Assembly (NCBI GenBank): GCA_040752025.1
Contig: JBFMFR010000036.1
Location: 1 to 64,000 of the forward strand
From: JBFMFR01 sp040752025
GTDB taxonomy: Bacteria; Chloroflexota; Anaerolineae; Anaerolineales; UBA4823
DNA: 64,000 nucleotides
Reading direction: 5' to 3'
Each line of letters begins with the position of its first letter. Position 1 is the first letter of the stretch. Position numbers and translations under genes: made by a program. Of the stretch, positions 14,454-23,218 are shown one piece after another. The notes under the pieces were generated by a model. That model ran no database searches and was not told the origin of the DNA. It was given only the letters and a program-made list of their open reading frames with translations.

Positions 14454-17147
14454 TCAATTGGAAACCGGCAAGAACTCGAAAGAGGCGGCAATCAAATCTG
14501 CCTGCGCCAGGTAATTATCGAAGATCTCTACTGGGGCCGTATACTGCAGCGTTGCAAGCTGGTGACCTGTCCACAGCCAATAAACCTTGGATTTCAATAC
14601 AATCTTTTTGTTATCCTCGTTGCTTTCGTATTGGTACATCGTCGCATAACCTTTCACTTTGCCTGCCTGGAAATCCTCCTTACTGAGTTGATCAAATCCG
14701 GCCTTATCCAGGATTAACTCAAATAGTATTATCATCGCCTGGACCTGGGGAGTGCTGCTGACTTCAGTCATCATAATCATGAAATTGGCGAGACCCTCTG
14801 GCTCAGTTAGCGTTAAGTATGTAGCATCGTTTGGCATAAGCGCAGATTCTTGCAGCCAGGGCAGCGGGTAAGACATGGCGTAACCGTTGGTAGTATCACG
14901 AATTGTGCGCAAACCGTCGACCAACGGAGGGATATCTTTCAACCATTCCAGATCTTCTTGGGCATCTTTTTTCAGGCTGGCGTCTTTGACGGTGTTTAAG
15001 AGATTCTCCAGATCCTGTATGGCGGCTTCCACATCGCCTTGCCGGCGATGCGCCCATGCCAGGTCGTAATAGGCTTTTTCCAGGTCCGGGTTGAGCTTCA
15101 AAGCCTGCTCCAAATCGGTAACAGCTTCTCCGTACAACGCTTTCCCATAATAAGCCTGGCCGCGCGCCCAAAACGCCTCTGCAGAGTGTGCATCCAGCTC
15201 GATGGCTGTTTCAGCGTTTTCCAGTGCACTGCTCCACTCTTCCTCGGCCAGGTCAACCAGGGCTAAAATCACCTGTATCTCAGTCATTTGTGGATCATAT
15301 TGCGTCGCCTCATCTGCTTCCTGGCGCGCATTGTCCGGGTCATCTTTCAGCAGATAAACCCTGGCTCGCACCAGGTAAGGGACAGGGTTGCCAGGGTAGA
15401 TGCCGATGGCCTGGTTGATGGCTTTATTAGCCTGGCCAATCTTATTCTGCGCCAAGTAGAGCCGGGCCTGCACGATCAAGGTGGCCTGGTGCTCGGCGTC
15501 GATCTGGGTGGCTTCCTGCAAAACATCATTTGCTTTGACATAATCACCCATTTGCAGATACACTTCCGCTTTTTGCGCCAGGAGAGGCATGCTGCGGGCA
15601 TCGATAGCCAGCGCCTGGTCGAGGATTTGGATGGCTTTCTGGAAATCGCGCTGTGCGGTGAGCACCTTCGCCTGGCCTGCCAGCGCCTCCAACACTTCCG
15701 GTCCATGTTGTTGTGCAGATTCGAAGGCTGCGCGAGCCGGCTCAAACTCATACTGCGCCAGATAAACATTACCACAGGCCAGGTATCCAGCGGAATGTTC
15801 CGGCTGTAAATCGATCGCTTTCTGGCAGGCTTCCAGTGCTTTGTCGAATTGGTGCGCTCGTAACCTGATGCTGGAAAGGATCGTGTAGCCCTGATTCGCC
15901 TCCGGCGCCAATTGGATCAGTCGCTCGGCTTCGGTTTCTAGTTTGTTGCCTTCAAAGCGCTGGTGTTGCAGCCACAGCCGCCCTGCAATAGCAGGAATGA
16001 AATCCTTATTCAGGCGTAGGGCCTCGTCATAATCGGCCAAAGCGTTTTTCTGCTGGGCCGTAGTCTCGTAATTCTGGGCGCGGCACACGTAGAATTCTGG
16101 TCGCTCATCCTGCAATTCAATTGCCTGGTTGATCCATCGCAGCCCTTCCACATAATCGCGCCGGTTTGCTGCCAGCATTGCCTGCGCCCACAGGTTCGCT
16201 GCCGAGTCAGGCGCCAGTTGCTTCAGAGATTCCCCCTTTGCCTCGGCGGTATCTGTATCACCATTCTGCAGGGCGATATAGACTTGCATGGCTAAAGTCT
16301 CTGGCGTATCGCCAGCCAATTCGCTGGCAGTGTTCAGATCCGCGGTTGCCTCTTCCCATTGCATGCGCCAGGCGTACAGGCTGCCGCGCACCTGGTAAGC
16401 CATTGCCAGCCCCTGGTCGCGCTCGATCGCCGATTGGGCTGCCCGCATGGCCCGCTCGTACTTCGACGCCTGGTAGGCTTCAACCGCCTCCAGCGCATAA
16501 GGCAGGCCGAACCGGTCATCCAGATCGCGTCCTTTCACGGCTTCCTGTAGAGCCTTGCCGCGATCTCCCTGAGCCAGATAGATCTCCGCGCTTTTGATGT
16601 GGGCCTCTGCAAGTGCCGGGTCCGCCTGGGTAGCGGCCTGGTAAGCAGACAGGGCGTTGGCCCAGTCTGCTTGCTGTCGATAGCTGTCGCCAAGGATGAC
16701 ATGTAGCTGAGCGGCGTTGTCTGCGCCTCCTGCCAGGGCCGCATCGCAATCGTTGATCGCCTGGGTATACTTATCCTGCTGGTAAAAAGCGCTACAGCGT
16801 AAAGCCTGGGCCTGCACGCTGTGCACCTGCCAGCTAGCCGGTTTGGTATTTAGGGCCTTCGTACAGGCCGCTTCAGCAGCAGCCAAATCGCCGGCATCCA
16901 GGGCTGTCCGGCAATCCAGGTAACTGCGGTTCTCGGCCCAGCGGATCCCGAAAAAGCCCCCTGCTCCAGCAACCGCCAGTATTATCAACACGACCAATGC
17001 ATACAGCCAAACGCGCTTGCTTTTCCTGGCTTGCGGCGCGGGCACCTGGGCAGAAACTGGTTGTCCAGAGTCCGCCGGTTCGACGGATTCGCCCACGCTT
17101 TCCTCCCCCGTGGATCGTTGTTCCTCAGATGTCTGGTTTTCTTCCAT
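14454..17147 (-). CDS. Large membrane-anchored TPR-repeat protein
   Basis: The 897-residue protein has an acidic N-terminus (about 1-42), one membrane segment (about 47-69, WLYALVVLIILAVAGAGGFF) and then TPR repeats from about 75 to 730, with consensus pieces such as ALEACQKAIDLQPEHSAGYL and AVTDLEQALKLNPDLEKAYY. The last about 160 residues are a non-TPR globular domain beginning near DGLRTIRDTTNGYAMSYPLPW. It is probably an inner-membrane scaffold with an extracytoplasmic repeat domain, since the short N-terminus is cytosolic. It is monocistronic with its own terminator. Partner and pathway are unknown. Confidence 0.85.
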   Translation of the reverse strand: MEENQTSEEQRSTGEESVGESVEPADSGQPVSAQVPAPQARKSKRVWLYALVVLIILAVAGAGGFFGIRWAENRSYLDCRTALDAGDLAAAEAACTKALNTKPASWQVHSVQAQALRCSAFYQQDKYTQAINDCDAALAGGADNAAQLHVILGDSYRQQADWANALSAYQAATQADPALAEAHIKSAEIYLAQGDRGKALQEAVKGRDLDDRFGLPYALEAVEAYQASKYERAMRAAQSAIERDQGLAMAYQVRGSLYAWRMQWEEATADLNTASELAGDTPETLAMQVYIALQNGDTDTAEAKGESLKQLAPDSAANLWAQAMLAANRRDYVEGLRWINQAIELQDERPEFYVCRAQNYETTAQQKNALADYDEALRLNKDFIPAIAGRLWLQHQRFEGNKLETEAERLIQLAPEANQGYTILSSIRLRAHQFDKALEACQKAIDLQPEHSAGYLACGNVYLAQYEFEPARAAFESAQQHGPEVLEALAGQAKVLTAQRDFQKAIQILDQALAIDARSMPLLAQKAEVYLQMGDYVKANDVLQEATQIDAEHQATLIVQARLYLAQNKIGQANKAINQAIGIYPGNPVPYLVRARVYLLKDDPDNARQEADEATQYDPQMTEIQVILALVDLAEEEWSSALENAETAIELDAHSAEAFWARGQAYYGKALYGEAVTDLEQALKLNPDLEKAYYDLAWAHRRQGDVEAAIQDLENLLNTVKDASLKKDAQEDLEWLKDIPPLVDGLRTIRDTTNGYAMSYPLPWLQESALMPNDATYLTLTEPEGLANFMIMMTEVSSTPQVQAMIILFELILDKAGFDQLSKEDFQAGKVKGYATMYQYESNEDNKKIVLKSKVYWLWTGHQLATLQYTAPVEIFDNYLAQADLIAASFEFLPVSN

Positions 17148-17250
17148 GCCTTTACCTCCCTGTCTACAAGGATGTTGGAAAAGATGTTTACATTATATCG
17201 GATACTTCACAAAATTCACGGTGAAAAAACAAATTTCTTTCAGAAACCAG

Positions 17251-17697
17251 TCATTGTGCTTGTAGGGCGGCGCGCACCTGCTCGCACAGCGCCGCAATCT
17301 GCCGCTCATCGCCATGCGGCGCTTCGGGCCATTCGTCGATGCGCACACCCCAGTATTCGCGCGGCGTGCCAGGATAGCGCGGCAGCAGGTGCAGGTGCAT
17401 GTGCGGCACGCCGTGGCCGATCACGAAGGCATACACGTGCTCTGTATGCGTGATTGCTTTGAGCGCCCGGCTCAGCCGCGTTGCCAGCAAGCCCAGCGCC
17501 TGCCCCTCTGCATCGCTCAACTCGGCCAGGCCGGGAACGTGGCGGCGCGTTTCTACCACCAGCCAGCCCAGGTAAGCCGTATCCTGCCCCTCGGCGAAGT
17601 GGGCGTGACTGGCATACACCCACTCGTCGGCGTAGATCGCCCCGCCGGGAACCACGAACTCGCCGCGTTGCTTGGCGCAAATCAGGCAGTCTGACAT
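17251..17697 (-). CDS. HIT-family (histidine triad) hydrolase/transferase
   Basis: The 148-residue protein has an N-terminal CLICAKQRGE motif (possible zinc pair), a conserved His in RRHVPGLAELSD, and the catalytic triad in GHGVPHMHLHLLPRY (about 94-108). HIT proteins hydrolyse or transfer nucleotide monophosphates from substrates such as Ap4A or AMP-lysine. Length is normal. Its start is 12 bp after the stop of an HD-domain gene and 100 bp separate it from the TPR gene, so it likely ends an operon HTH/RHH - HD - HIT. Confidence 0.88.
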   Translation of the reverse strand: MSDCLICAKQRGEFVVPGGAIYADEWVYASHAHFAEGQDTAYLGWLVVETRRHVPGLAELSDAEGQALGLLATRLSRALKAITHTEHVYAFVIGHGVPHMHLHLLPRYPGTPREYWGVRIDEWPEAPHGDERQIAALCEQVRAALQAQ

Positions 17698-17709
17698 TTT
17701 GCCTCCTTG

Positions 17710-18345
17710 TTATCCGCTCGCTTGTATTGCGATCCCAAACGTATTCTCGACCACGCCCGGCAGCAGGCTGTAGACCGAGCAGCCCATAGCAGCTTCGAAA
17801 CCGTGCTGCAATTGCAGATACGCCTTCCAGCGCGGCACAGAGTAGGCGTTGGTGCCGTAGCGCAGGGCCACGTCCACCATGCGTTTTTCGATCAGGCAAA
17901 AGCCGCTGGGCAGCGCCAGGCAGTCGCACAACTGCACCAGCCGGTCGTAGTCATTGTAAGCGTTGCGCGCCAGGAAATCGCCCACGAACTGCTGCTCTTG
18001 CGGCGAGCAGTCCCACTGGCTGGCCACGGCCTGCACCTCCGGGATGGGGAAGGAGTGCGTCAGCGCCACGCGTGCCGCCTCAGGGTAGCCCAGCGCGTCC
18101 AGGTAGCGGTAGCCGTCGAGGGCGTGGCGCATTTCGTAGCGCCCGGCGCGGCGGCCGATGTCGTGCAGACAACCCAGCACGTAAGCCGCTTCCGGGTCGA
18201 GGCGCGGATGGCGGCTGGCGATAGCCTGCGCCGCCTGGGCGGCGTACAGGCTGTGCTGCACCCACGGCCCCGGGTTGCGCGCCTGGGCTTCCTCCAGCAG
18301 TGCGTGTGCCTGCTCAATGGTGGGTAGATGCATGCGCTTATTCAC
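17710..18345 (-). CDS. HD-domain hydrolase
   Basis: The 211-residue protein has WVQHSLYAAQAAQAIASRH (first His), YVLGCLHDIGRR (HD dyad), a further HALDGYRYLDALG and the late Asp region DYDRLVQLCDCLAL, so it keeps the metal ligands of an HD phosphohydrolase. The substrate is not evident. The GTG at 18345 overlaps the preceding gene's TAA by 8 bp; an ATG four codons later (18333) is equally plausible. It is distinct in sequence from the YfbR-like HD protein at 12138. Confidence 0.82.
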   Translation of the reverse strand: MNKRMHLPTIEQAHALLEEAQARNPGPWVQHSLYAAQAAQAIASRHPRLDPEAAYVLGCLHDIGRRAGRYEMRHALDGYRYLDALGYPEAARVALTHSFPIPEVQAVASQWDCSPQEQQFVGDFLARNAYNDYDRLVQLCDCLALPSGFCLIEKRMVDVALRYGTNAYSVPRWKAYLQLQHGFEAAMGCSVYSLLPGVVENTFGIAIQASG

Positions 18346-18661
18346 TACCTTCGAGTCGTTGGCTTAGCTGTTGCAGGATTTCTGGAGTCAACCCCTCTTC
18401 CGCCTCTACCGGCGTGCGCTCCCGCAAAGCATCTTCGATCTTATCGAAAGAAGCCTGCCCCAGGCTTTGCAGCAGCGCGGCGTAAGCGGCGCGCTGCTCC
18501 CGGATGGCGTTCTCCGGAAGCGCCTGCACGGTATATGCCAGGGTCGCCCAGCGGGTCAGGGCGTAGACAATGTATTGGTTGAGCGAGATTGCCTCGCTCG
18601 CCGCCAGTGATTCAAGCTGGCGGTGTAACGTTTCGGGCAAACGCAGCGTTAATTGGGCCAT
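18338..18661 (-). CDS. Ribbon-helix-helix-like small protein (antitoxin-type)
   Basis: The 107-residue protein starts AQLTLRLPETLHRQLESLAA then EAISLNQYIVYALTRWA, the strand-helix-helix layout of Arc/HicB-type DNA-binding proteins. The rest (about 50-107) is helical and acidic. Such proteins are often antitoxins; no toxin-like gene is adjacent, and the HD-domain gene overlaps its 3' end. It may therefore be an autoregulator of this small operon or an orphan antitoxin. Confidence 0.65.
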   Translation of the reverse strand: MAQLTLRLPETLHRQLESLAASEAISLNQYIVYALTRWATLAYTVQALPENAIREQRAAYAALLQSLGQASFDKIEDALRERTPVEAEEGLTPEILQQLSQRLEGSE

Positions 18662-18741
18662 ATTTTCACCTCACTGGCTGCTGACCAGCAACCTATAACA
18701 TTCATCGCCTCTTCAAGCCTCAGGATAAACAATCGCATCCC

Positions 18742-18774
18742 AGACACCCGGAGACTGCGAGTCTCCGGGTGTCT
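18742..18774. repeat. REP palindrome R1
   Basis: A perfect 15-bp stem, AGACACCCGGAGACT with AGTCTCCGGGTGTCT, encloses loop GCG. It is identical to R3 inside the transposase gene and related to R2 and R4. Confidence 0.85.
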
Positions 18775-18836
18775 TTGAAGAGAGTCAGCCGTTTTTAGAT
18801 ACCAAACAAACTTGTGATAAGGGCACCTGCCCCCAA

Positions 18837-18867
18837 AGACCCGGACACTGTGAGTCTCCGAGTGTCT
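18837..18867. repeat. REP palindrome R2 (degenerate)
   Basis: AGACCCGGACACT GTG AGTCTCCGAGTGTCT is a decayed copy of R1, with mismatches in both arms and a two-base loss. The downstream TTGAAG matches the flank of R3. Confidence 0.75.
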
Positions 18868-18885
18868 TGAAGGGCCTATTCGCCT

Positions 18886-19485
18886 TCAATCATCAAAGAG
18901 CAAATGTTGGATAGCCGTTGATTCCTGGTAAGATTCTACAAACGCACGGTAGGAAGCGTCTGCCCCCGAGACACCCGGAGACTGCGAGTCTCCGGGTGTC
19001 TTGAAGTGGGCCAGCACAACATCCGGATTGGGTAGCGTGCCGTGGCGTAAACCCAGGTATTCGCGATAGCTGGAGTATTCCCAATCTTCTGCCTTTTGCA
19101 CCAATTTCGCAACAACGGGATTTAGATGAATGTATCGAGATAAATGGAGCAAATATTCGTCTTTGTCCACCAGTTTAGCGCAGAAACGACCTTGAAACAA
19201 GGGTCCAGTTCGCTCAAATCGCACGTTAATGGCCCTGGCGTATGACATCCCTAAAGAACTCATGATGGGAGCCAGATTATCTGATGCCAGGTTGATTAGC
19301 AGATGATAATGGGTTGGCATCAAGCAGTAAGCCACAATGCTTACCGCACTTCCAAAATATTCACGCGCGCGCCGCAGAAAGAAAAGGTAGTTTTCCCTCT
19401 CGAAGAAAATTCGCTCCTTGTTTACGCCCCGGTTGTACAGGTGATAGTAACATCCGCTACAAAATGTCATGTTTCGTGGGGGCAT
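18886..19485 (-). CDS. REP-associated tyrosine transposase (RAYT, Y1/TnpA-REP family)
   Basis: The 199-residue protein has the Y1-transposase fold: FCSGCYYHLYNRGVNKERIF at the start, the metal-binding HUH-type motif in CLMPTHYHLLIN (about 54-65), and YSRYIHLNP-type text LSRYIHLNPVVAKLV (about 116-130) with EYSSYREYLG carrying conserved tyrosines further on. RAYTs bind and cleave REP palindromes. Its 3' part contains a REP copy (R3, encoding KTPGDSQSPGVSG), after which the frame continues for about 30 residues to the natural end. Four REP copies flank or interrupt it (18742, 18837, 18969, 19497), supporting a functional pairing. It lies just after metH. Confidence 0.9.
   Translation of the reverse strand: MPPRNMTFCSGCYYHLYNRGVNKERIFFERENYLFFLRRAREYFGSAVSIVAYCLMPTHYHLLINLASDNLAPIMSSLGMSYARAINVRFERTGPLFQGRFCAKLVDKDEYLLHLSRYIHLNPVVAKLVQKAEDWEYSSYREYLGLRHGTLPNPDVVLAHFKTPGDSQSPGVSGADASYRAFVESYQESTAIQHLLFDD
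18969..19001. repeat. REP palindrome R3, inside the transposase gene
   Basis: The 33-bp copy is identical to R1 (15-bp arms, GCG loop) but lies in frame inside the RAYT coding sequence, where it encodes TPGDSQSPGV. Confidence 0.88.
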
Positions 19486-19494
19486 ATTACCCTC

Positions 19495-22400
19495 CTAGAC
19501 TCCCGGAGATTCCGAATCTCCGGGAGTCTGGTTACTTCCTGCTAACTGTTCTACGCGGCTCTGTCCAATGCTGAAATAGCGCGCCTGCGGGTGATGCAGG
19601 ATGATGGCTGCCGTGGACTGCTCCGGCACAAGCTGGTAAGCCGCCGTCAGGCTCATGCCCAGCTCGCTCTCGGCTGGCAGCAGATCAAAGACTTTGCGGT
19701 GATGCTCCAACTCGGGGATGGCCGGATAGCCCCACGAATAGCGCTTGCCCTGGCCTTCCGGTAAGCCCAGCTCACTGCGGATGTGGCGGTGCAGGTATTC
19801 GGCCGCCGCTTCAGCGCTCTGCACCGCCAGGCCGTGCGTGTAATAGGCCTCCGAGTAGTCGCCGGCTGCTTGCAAATCATCGAAGCGCTGCGTGGCGGCC
19901 TGGCCTACCGTGACCACCTGCAAGGCGACCACATCCATCACGCCCGATTCTGCCGGGGCGAAGTAGTCCGCCAGGCACAGGAAATCCCCGGCGGGCTGGC
20001 GCGGGAAGGCCAGGCGGGCGACCTCGTGCGGGCGGGCAGCGCCCAGCGAGGCCGGCTCGTACAGCACCAGCTCGTCGCCCTCGGACTGCGCCGGCCAGCA
20101 GCCGTACACGCCCTGCGGTTCGAGCCAGCCTTCGCGCCGCGCCTGGCGCTGCATGCGCTCCAGGCGCGCTTCGAACTCGGCCTGCAAGCGCTGCCATTCC
20201 TCGCCGTGTGCGTTCTTGGCCCCCCAGGACAGGCGGAACAGCTCGTTCCTGGACAGGCGCTGGAAGACGATCTCCAGCGGCATGCTGCGCACCAGGCGCG
20301 GCCCCCACACCGCCGGGCGCGGGATAGCTGTCGCTGGGGCCACAGATGAGCGCCGCCCGCCGGGCGTAACGGGATGTGCCGCGCCAGCCGCCCGCTCCTG
20401 CTCGCGTCCGGCTTCCTGGCGCAGGCGCTCCAACAGCGCCGGGCGCTGCTGCGGGTCGCTGAGCGCGTCCATCACTGCCAGGCCCTCGAAGGCATCCTTG
20501 CAGTAAAACACCCCTGGCTCGTAGGGCTGGCCCTGCTCGGTGAGCAGGATGCGCCAACCGAAGCGCCGGTTGATGGCTGCCCCGCCCACCAACACCGGGA
20601 AGCGCAGGCCGCGCCGCTGCAGCTCGTTGACGATCAAAGGCATCTGCTTGCTGGTGTTGACCAGCAGCGCGCTCAGGCCGATGGCGTCCGCCTTTTGCTC
20701 CACTGCGCTGGCGATGATCGTCTCGGCCGGCACCTGCTTGCCCAGGTCAACCACCGTATAGCCATTGTTAGCCAGGATCGTCTTGACCAGGTTCTTGCCG
20801 ATATCGTGCACATCGCCGTATACCGTCGCCAGCACCACCTTGCCCTTGCTCACGCCTTCCTGGCGTCCGCCTTCCTGGCGCTCCAGGAACTGCTCCACGT
20901 GCGTGACAGCTTTCTTCATCACCTCCGCCGATTGCAGCACGAAGGGCAGGATCAACTCCCCCGCGCCGAAGCGGTCGCCCACTTCTTTCATGGCTGGCAG
21001 CAGCACCTGGTTCAGGATGTTCACCGCCGTCTGGTGGCGTGAGCCATCTGCTTCCCGGGCCAGGATTTCGTCGATATCGGCCTCCACGCCGTCTTTGTGG
21101 CGGTGCAGGATGCGCCAGTGCAGGCGTTCCTCGGGAGTCATGCCTGCCGTGGGGTCTGCGCTGGAAACATCCCGTTGGGAGGTCTCTGCGGACGAAAAAT
21201 ACTCGATGAAGCGCTGCAAAGCTTCCGGGCGGCGGTTGAAGATCAGGTCTTCGCTTAGCTGGCGCTGCTCTTCAGGGATCTCGGCATAGGGCGTGATTTG
21301 CGCCGGGTTGACGATCGCCATATCCAGCCCGGCCTGCACAGCATGATAGAGCAGCACGCTGTTCAACACCGGGCGCGCCGCCGGCTCCAGGCCGAAGGAG
21401 GCGTTGCTCACCCCCAGCGAAGTCAGCACGCCGGGCAGTTCGGCCTTGATGCGCCGGATGCCCTCCAGGGTCTCGACGGCCGCGTTGGCGAACTCCGCCT
21501 CGCCGGTCGCCAGGGTGAAGGTCAGCGCGTCGAAGACCAGCGCTTCAGGGCGCAGGCCGTACTCGTCCACCGCCATGGCGTAGATGCGCCGGGCGATCTC
21601 CAGCTTGCGCTCTGCCGTCCTGGCCATGCCCTTCTCATCGATGGTCAGCGCCAGCACCGCCGCGTTGTGCGCCCTGGCCAGGCTGAAGACCCGCTCGGCC
21701 CTGGCGCGCCCGCCTTCCAGGTGCGTCGAGTTGAGCAGGCAGCGGCCTGGGGCGATCTTGAGCGCCGTTTCCATCACGTCTGGCTCGGTAGTGTCGATCA
21801 CCAGCGGCACTTCTACCCCGGAGGCCAGCTTCTTAACCACTTTGTACATCAGTTCGGCCTCATCCGGGCGTTCGGTGACCGCCACCGAGATGTCCAGGGC
21901 GTGCGCCCCGCCCTCCACCTGCTCGCGGCCCAATTCCAGGATGGTGTCGTAATCCTCCGCCAGCAGGATGCGCTTGAACTTGCGGCTGCCCTGGGCGTTG
22001 CAGCGCTCGCCGATCAAAAACGGCGGCGGCTCCTGCTGCATGGGCATCGCCCGGGTGGCGGAGGCCAGGCGCGGTGCGCGGTCCGATAGGTGCGGCGTTC
22101 CTGCGCGCCGGCGGCGAGTAGGCAGCGGCCCGCCCAGCCTCTCCACCAGCAGCTTGAGGTGCGCCGGTGTGGTGCCGCAGCAGCCGCCCACCACGCTGAC
22201 CTGGTGTTTCTCGACGAACTCGACCAGCGCCTGGGCGAACGGCTCGGGCTCCAGCGGGTAGACTGCTTCGCCATCCACGTTGAGCGGCAGCCCGGCGTTG
22301 GGGATGCACGACACCGGCAGGCGGGCATGCTCGCCCAGGTAGCGCATCGGCTCGCGCATGTGCTCCGGCCCTGTCGAGCAGTTCAGGCCGATCACGTCGA

Positions 22401-23082
22401 TCTCCAGCCCTTCCAGGATCGCCAGGGCCGCGGCGATGTCCGTGCCCAGCAGCATGCGCCCGGTGGTGTCCAGGGTCACCTGGGCCTGCACCGGCAGGTA
22501 AACGCCCATCTGTTCGAAAGCCTGGTGGATGCCGGTGATGGCTGCCTTGACCTCCAGGATGTCCTGCGAGGTCTCCACCAGCAGCAGGTCCACCCCGCCC
22601 TGGATCAAGCCGGCGGCCTGCTCGCAGAACACCTGCGCCAGCTCGTCGAAGCCGGCGCTGGCAAGCTCGGGGTCTTCGGCTGAAGGCAGCTTTCCAGATG
22701 GGCCCATCGAGCCTGCCACGAAGCGCGGCCGGTCGGGCGTGGCGTATTCGTCCGCCAGGCGTCGCGCCAGGGCTGCCGCCGCCCGGTTGATCTCGACCAC
22801 CTGCCCCTGCAAGCCGTACTCGCCCAGCGTGATGCGGTTGGAGCGGAACGTATCCGTCTCCAGCACGTCCACGCCTGCCTCCAGGAAGGCGCGGTGCACC
22901 TTTTCGACGGCTGCCGGATAGCTGATCACCAGGTAATCGTTGCAGCCGTTATACCGCTCTCCACCGAAATGCCCGGCGTTCAGCTTCTGGGCCTGCAAAC
23001 TGGTGCCCATAGCGCCGTCGTAAACCAGCACATGCTCCTGCAAAGCGTCCAAAAAGCGGCGGTTGGTGTATTTTCGTGGCAT
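19495..23082 (-). CDS. metH: Cobalamin-dependent methionine synthase, full length
   Basis: The 1195-residue protein transfers methyl from methyl-THF to homocysteine via cobalamin. Domains in order: homocysteine-binding barrel (about 1-320) with zinc Cys in GLNCSTGPE and GGCCGTTP; pterin-binding barrel (about 345-600, GERCNAQGSRKFK); cap (about 640-720, DGVEADIDEILA); B12 domain (about 735-870) with the DVHDIG histidine and GLSALLVNT; AdoMet activation domain (about 920-1185, RYSWGYPAIPELEHH). The start at 23082 is backed by AGAGGT; an upstream extension to 23190 reads through intergenic repeats. The last residues (TPGDSESPGV) and the stop are supplied by a REP palindrome. No B12 or SAM riboswitch is visible upstream. 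Confidence 0.95.
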   Translation of the reverse strand: MPRKYTNRRFLDALQEHVLVYDGAMGTSLQAQKLNAGHFGGERYNGCNDYLVISYPAAVEKVHRAFLEAGVDVLETDTFRSNRITLGEYGLQGQVVEINRAAAALARRLADEYATPDRPRFVAGSMGPSGKLPSAEDPELASAGFDELAQVFCEQAAGLIQGGVDLLLVETSQDILEVKAAITGIHQAFEQMGVYLPVQAQVTLDTTGRMLLGTDIAAALAILEGLEIDVIGLNCSTGPEHMREPMRYLGEHARLPVSCIPNAGLPLNVDGEAVYPLEPEPFAQALVEFVEKHQVSVVGGCCGTTPAHLKLLVERLGGPLPTRRRRAGTPHLSDRAPRLASATRAMPMQQEPPPFLIGERCNAQGSRKFKRILLAEDYDTILELGREQVEGGAHALDISVAVTERPDEAELMYKVVKKLASGVEVPLVIDTTEPDVMETALKIAPGRCLLNSTHLEGGRARAERVFSLARAHNAAVLALTIDEKGMARTAERKLEIARRIYAMAVDEYGLRPEALVFDALTFTLATGEAEFANAAVETLEGIRRIKAELPGVLTSLGVSNASFGLEPAARPVLNSVLLYHAVQAGLDMAIVNPAQITPYAEIPEEQRQLSEDLIFNRRPEALQRFIEYFSSAETSQRDVSSADPTAGMTPEERLHWRILHRHKDGVEADIDEILAREADGSRHQTAVNILNQVLLPAMKEVGDRFGAGELILPFVLQSAEVMKKAVTHVEQFLERQEGGRQEGVSKGKVVLATVYGDVHDIGKNLVKTILANNGYTVVDLGKQVPAETIIASAVEQKADAIGLSALLVNTSKQMPLIVNELQRRGLRFPVLVGGAAINRRFGWRILLTEQGQPYEPGVFYCKDAFEGLAVMDALSDPQQRPALLERLRQEAGREQERAAGAAHPVTPGGRRSSVAPATAIPRPAVWGPRLVRSMPLEIVFQRLSRNELFRLSWGAKNAHGEEWQRLQAEFEARLERMQRQARREGWLEPQGVYGCWPAQSEGDELVLYEPASLGAARPHEVARLAFPRQPAGDFLCLADYFAPAESGVMDVVALQVVTVGQAATQRFDDLQAAGDYSEAYYTHGLAVQSAEAAAEYLHRHIRSELGLPEGQGKRYSWGYPAIPELEHHRKVFDLLPAESELGMSLTAAYQLVPEQSTAAIILHHPQARYFSIGQSRVEQLAGSNQTPGDSESPGV
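19497..19529. repeat. REP palindrome R4, overlapping the metH stop codon
   Basis: AGACTCCCGGAGATT and AATCTCCGGGAGTCT form a perfect 15-bp stem around CCG. Compared with R1, two paired positions differ and both changes are compensated in the opposite arm, which supports selection for or gene-conversion of the hairpin. The last metH codons and part of its stop lie in the palindrome. Confidence 0.85.
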
Positions 23083-23131
23083 ATTTACCTCTTTCTCGGG
23101 GTGTGCCCTGTTCGTTTCGTTTAGGCAACCA

Positions 23132-23217
23132 CCCGTAGGGGCGCACGGCGTGCGCCCTGTATTGCACGGTGCGTGCCCGTTGCCATGCACGGCGTGCGCC
23201 CTGCATGCTTACCTGCG
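23132..23217. repeat. Cluster of GC-rich palindromes (GCACGGCGTGCGCCCTG repeats)
   Basis: The stretch contains two copies of GCACGGCGTGCGCCCTG and one related GCACGGTGCGTGCCCG, each a short palindrome around CACGGCGTG or similar. It lies in the leader between the deoxyribosyltransferase-like gene and metH (both minus). It is non-coding; a translated in-frame extension of metH across it is discounted. Dispersed repeats of this style occur in related genomes (recollection). Confidence 0.6.
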
Positions 23218-23218
23218 C

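Noticed and set aside
18662..19530. CRISPR array
   Set aside because: Repeats here are perfect palindromes at irregular distances and lie around a transposase; there are no uniform spacers or cas genes. No CRISPR array was seen elsewhere in the window.
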